From assembly GCA_914767715.1 (NCBI GenBank), contig OU612072.1, positions 13,082,001 through 13,146,000 of the forward strand: DNA of 64,000 bases. Direction: 5' to 3'. The translations under genes were made by a program, and so were the position numbers. Each line of letters begins with the position of its first letter. Position 1 is the stretch's first letter. Below are positions 60,369 through 64,000 of this stretch, one piece after another. This stretch comes from Membranipora membranacea. Its lineage: Eukaryota; Bryozoa; Gymnolaemata; Cheilostomatida; Membraniporidae. Below the pieces are notes generated by a model, which had not been told where the DNA came from, did not search any database, and saw only the letters and a program-made list of their open reading frames with translations.

Positions 60369-61191
60369 ATGAAGAGCACTATTATTTTATGCATGTTTGT
60401 TGTGGTGTTCTGCGCTGTTGCTCAAGGTGAGGTTTAAAATTAACCAAATTTCTCTCCTTACTACAGAAACTAATGAGACAACACTAAAACGCATAAAGAA
60501 ATACTTTTTTCTAGGAAAATGGTGTTGAGTTGCCTGCTTTTTTTCTTGCAATAATATCTGACATCAAGCCTTGACACAATCTGCTAACTATTCGGGTTCT
60601 ACTGTAAACTTTGGATTCGAAGAGTAATTACCTCTCCCCATTGATCAATCTACAACTGTCAGTGTCAGTGTTGTTTCTTATAGACGGCCATGAAATGAGT
60701 CACGTATTCATCAAATATATTTTTGTTAGCTAGCTTGCTTGCCCCTTCTTCTTTGAATGACAGAACATTAACAACTTGAGATTTTGGCATTTTGATAGAT
60801 GTATACGCCATCACAGAATCACATATTGATCAGATAACTGTTTGTTTTATTCCAATGATGGACAATATGGCTATGTGAATATTAAACAATGTTATATGTG
60901 TTTATTATCTGCTTGCTTTAAACAATGACGTATGGTTATTTGCAAATATAGGTTGATAGAAAACACTCGAAGGAATTGAGTGGAATGGAAAATATCTTAT
61001 GGTATTCTTCCGATTTTTCAGGAAGCACTTACGAATCTGTGGAAGCATATCAGAAAGAGCGTAACAAATGCCAAAACCTCGGTAGAACGTATAATGGAGC
61101 GAGGCTTGAATGTACAGAATTCTGTCATGCAGGGCATTGCAGAGCAGAGTCAGCTGGCAGACTCCGATACTGTGGTTGCTATGAATATTAA
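60369..61191 (+). CDS. Six-cysteine secreted peptide, copy F
   Basis: Exon 1 (noncoding) about 59,816-59,869; exon 2 from 60,355 with coding part 60,369-60,426; exon 3 coding part 61,022-61,191. The signal peptide has one change (I7L). The mature part has Val26, Lys35, Thr42, Gly45, His55 and Tyr73; Tyr73 is shared only with copy B. All cysteines and splice sites are intact. AATAAA is at 61,239-61,244. It is the last copy inside the window and its downstream arm ends at the array border. Confidence 0.83.
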
Positions 61192-61244
61192 ACAACACAG
61201 TGGAACAAATAGTTCTGTAACTCGTTCTCTTTGTTTGAAATAAA

Positions 61245-63063
61245 TGAAATGAGTGAACCCGAAATGTTTTTGATATCGGTTGTCTTGGAGATAACTATAA
61301 TTATAGTATTGACTAATTGAGATTCACCAAAAATATGCTATTGGTTTCCACATAAGTGTCAGTTAGCGGAAATTCCCTAATATAATGGCAGATGTATATC
61401 TCAAATAACTTCTTTCTTGGCCAAATATTCCATCAAGATTCTTAGCATGCCAGTCATAGAGCTACTCTGGTCTGGAAATTGCTGATTTGGACACAGACAA
61501 CATGCCATGTGCTAAAGCTCGGATCAGTTAGTGTAAACCAGTTTAATGTGAAACTGAAACACTGATCATCTGATCGGTCTAACATAACCCAGCATTGTAT
61601 TTCATTGGTAGATTTGGTTAACTAATTAAATTTGTTGTTGAATAACATGACCCAGCATTTTCATCTAATAATGAGATTATATTAACTGATTAAATTGAAT
61701 CCTTAACAGCATCGACCCTGCAGTATATTTCATTTACTGATGCTATTGACTGAAAAAACTCAAGCGCCAGGCATCGATATAGCATGTGTATACAAGAATA
61801 GAGACTCATTGTCACGAGGCTGACTTAAGTTTTGTATTTATGATTTTTTTCACTAAATTTCTATTCTATAAATCAACCCTGGTTGACAGCATTATCATTT
61901 TTGAAAATGACCTAATATGGTTTGGGGGATTTTAATCATGCTTATCCCCCTGCCCCCTTCAATAATGACCAAACTTCAGGACGATTGAATACTACAATGA
62001 TGAAAATATTATATAAATATCATATCACCTACAGTATACCATTTCTGATCACTTCTGGTTCCTGTTAATCACATGACTGCTACCATCACACCTAAGAATA
62101 TATTCATGAGAAATCTCAACCAACTTCACAACAAATCTCAACTTCGATATTGACATGCCTACTGCTGTCTTAAACCACTTCTAGACACTGTTCGTCACAT
62201 CACTGCTATCATCAAATGTCCTAATACAATCAAGACAAACAACTACAAACCTTAACCATCTTCACAACAAATCTCAAGTGCTCCATTATAGGCGTTTAAC
62301 TAATCAGGACCATACAGTTATCAATATTTTGCAGTTCAGTAATATCAAAAACAAAAATTTGTCATTATTACTTATCTGCAAAATGACGTTGTTACCTCTC
62401 AACAACCAACCCTGTAGTCCTGCGCAACCTAATACAATCCACACATTTCAGTGTGGGTGATGTAGTAATGCTTATTGATGATAATGTGTTCTGAGGCCAG
62501 TGGAGGCTCTCTCGCATCTCTGACTTGATTCCTAGCCATGCTGGGCTCGTCAGGCAAGTCAAGCTCAGAGTCGGTGACTTCTCCACTGGTGCTAACTCGG
62601 TGTAAGCATCATACCTTGAGCGACCAGTACATAAACTGGTGCTACTGATACCAAATGCTCAGCAGTAGATATCGAATGTGACGCTTACCCAAGTGTGATT
62701 TTCTTGCATACCTTAGTCATGTCTTATCTTATGTATTATTGCGTTGTTTGTATTGTAAGTATTAACCATGTTCTCCGCAGTGAAAATTACCCACAAAACT
62801 ACGGTGTGCTGTGTTTCTCTGTTTTGAAATGACTGTTGTGGATCTGCCTTAGTATCTCAGATTATCTCTGGATCCCAAATTTTAGGTTAGGGTACATAGG
62901 TTAGTGAAAACATTGAAGTAGCCATAGGTGTGGATTCTTGGCGAAGATGGGAGTATAGCTGTGCTGTGTTACAGAGCATGCATGCTTTGCTCATTGCCTT
63001 GGAATGCTAGCTAGCTTGCTGCAGTTTGCTATCAGTTGCATCGTTCTGACATGGGTAGCTTCA
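61245..63063 (+). repeat. Downstream arm of unit F
   Basis: Matches unit D up to GACATGGGTAGCTT near 63,063, where the two diverge. It includes a worn tandem repeat, one inverted end of the BEL-containing element (from 62,277), the pol tail and a degraded polypurine tract (near 62,945). Confidence 0.75.
62453..62659 (+). pseudogene. BEL/Pao pol C-terminal fragment, unit F (best preserved)
   Basis: A single frame reads VGDVVMLIDDNVF, stop, GQWRLSRISDLIPSHAGLV, then RQVKLRVGDFSTGANSV, stop, and SYLERPVHKLVLLIPN. Only two stops interrupt it. It matches the end of BEL/Pao polyproteins, which follows the integrase. Nothing of integrase or RNase H lies upstream. Confidence 0.82.
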
Positions 63064-64000
63064 CTGCAAGAGTTAGTCATTAAAGCCGCCCAATAAGTGT
63101 AATTGGGTGTTAAGTGACTTTTGGAGTTGGGCTCCGTCTTTTCGAGAGAAGAGAACTCGTTCCGTCTCACAACAATTGGACCACCTGATATGATATATTA
63201 TAAATTTGCCTCCTGTTGCTGCAAATAAGTTGCTTTATCTTATCTTTTGTATTTCAAGAACTATTGGCGGAGGAATTGACTCGGGACTGCCATGCTTTTA
63301 TGTTGGTCACTACTACAATAACCTGCAGTGATAGAGATTAATCTTGAAGAAAAGCCTGTTTGTCATAACGTTTGTATAAGCATCTGATCGCTCGATTTAT
63401 ATCTGCTTCACACAATCCATCAGTATGGCGGCTAGTGCTCTGAAAACAATTTTTGGGTTGCCTAAAAATCCAAAGATGTATTATAGTTTCCTGTAATTCG
63501 TTACACAAGTGATAACAAAAATACTCATCAATCAATGTTAACATATTTAATATTACAAACCAATAAAACAACTGATGATGTCTTATTAACATTTTTGTTA
63601 TTGTTATTGGTAAACATATCACTTTGTTGTCTATCAGTGAATGAGTTTATGCTATCTCACCTGTACATGAGTCGCCGTAGGGGTTTCTCGGATAGTACAC
63701 ATCTGAGGGTCTCTGTCGGATAGAGTCTGAAGAAAAGTTTCTCGATCTACAAATTGTCTCCCCCTACATCAATGATAGTGTGGTGGTCGAGCTTGTCATC
63801 ATGAATATTTTGGTTGGTTATGCAGTGCTGGATTTGGTAGATTGAGTCTTCCAATAGGACTGATGCCTTCAAAGAAAAAGAGTACTATATTAATTCAGTG
63901 TTTTCAAAAGTCTTTAAACTCCAACTCATCAAAAGATAAATATAACACATTTTGTGTACTGAGTTATGAGAATGCAGGAATGCAGAGATGCTCTCAATAA
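63064..64000. other. Right flank beyond the array
   Basis: Homology to the other units ends at 63,063. About 63,100-63,180 (ending CGTTCCGTCTCACAACA before ATTGGACC) could be an LTR end with a primer-binding-like site, but without support. The remainder holds the possible exon at 63,338-63,439. A strong donor-like ACAG/GTGAGA (minus strand near 63,655) may end another exon, but all frames before it are open and I cannot choose. Confidence 0.35.
63338..63439 (-). CDS. Possible terminal exon of an unrecognised gene
   Basis: On the minus strand an acceptor with a fair pyrimidine tract (AAATTGTTTTCAG) is followed by 33 in-frame codons reading STSRHTDGLCEADINRAIRC and then LYKRYDKQAFLQD before TAA at 63,340-63,338. 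The sequence has a helical look with two cysteines ten residues apart. No matching upstream exon with a start could be fixed within the window. It may be a chance open frame. Confidence 0.3.
   Translation of the reverse strand, partial: STSRHTDGLCEADINRAIRCLYKRYDKQAFLQD

Overview
The window looks like nuclear DNA of an invertebrate animal. It is AT-rich, its genes are split by GT-AG introns, and they carry TATA boxes and AATAAA signals. The repeats are a CR1/Jockey-type LINE, BEL/Pao remnants, tRNA-headed SINE-like elements and several foldback elements. I cannot name the species; BEL/Pao argues against mammals and birds.

Positions 1-7,500 are a left flank. They hold a scrap of non-LTR reverse transcriptase, a decayed LINE on the minus strand (about 1,498-5,870), and a small secreted-protein gene on the plus strand (6,637-7,266) with an in-frame TGA.

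From about 7,515 to 63,063 the window is one array of long homologous units in strictly alternating orientation: A(-) B(+) C(-) D(+) E(-) F(+). Each unit carries one three-exon gene. A TATA box precedes a noncoding first exon, exon 2 encodes the signal peptide, and exon 3 encodes a short mature peptide of 55-56 residues with six cysteines. The spacing C-x13-C-x3-C-x4-C-x10-C-x1-C resembles the cysteine-stabilised alpha-beta (defensin-like) pattern. Splice phase, exon lengths and the cysteine frame are the same in all six copies. A/B, C/D and E/F are head-to-head pairs; B/C and D/E are tail-to-tail. The upstream arms share a 222-bp palindromic element about 353 bp before each TATA box, a ~500-bp long-TIR element, a short foldback and two conserved open segments. 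The downstream arms share a ~21-bp tandem repeat and a BEL/Pao pol tail.

Two further gene signals lie in the spacers. In the C/D centre, a minus-strand three-exon gene (31,451-32,448) encodes a 46-residue precursor with four evenly spaced cysteines and a C-terminal Gly-Lys amidation signal. In the D/E spacer, two phase-compatible exons (44,970-45,143 and 45,876-45,997) form the 3' end of an unrecognised gene, and unit A holds a broken copy of the first. From 63,064 the array stops; one possible exon lies on the minus strand there.

No tRNA, rRNA or CRISPR was supported. Functions of the peptides are inferred from signal peptides and cysteine patterns only.
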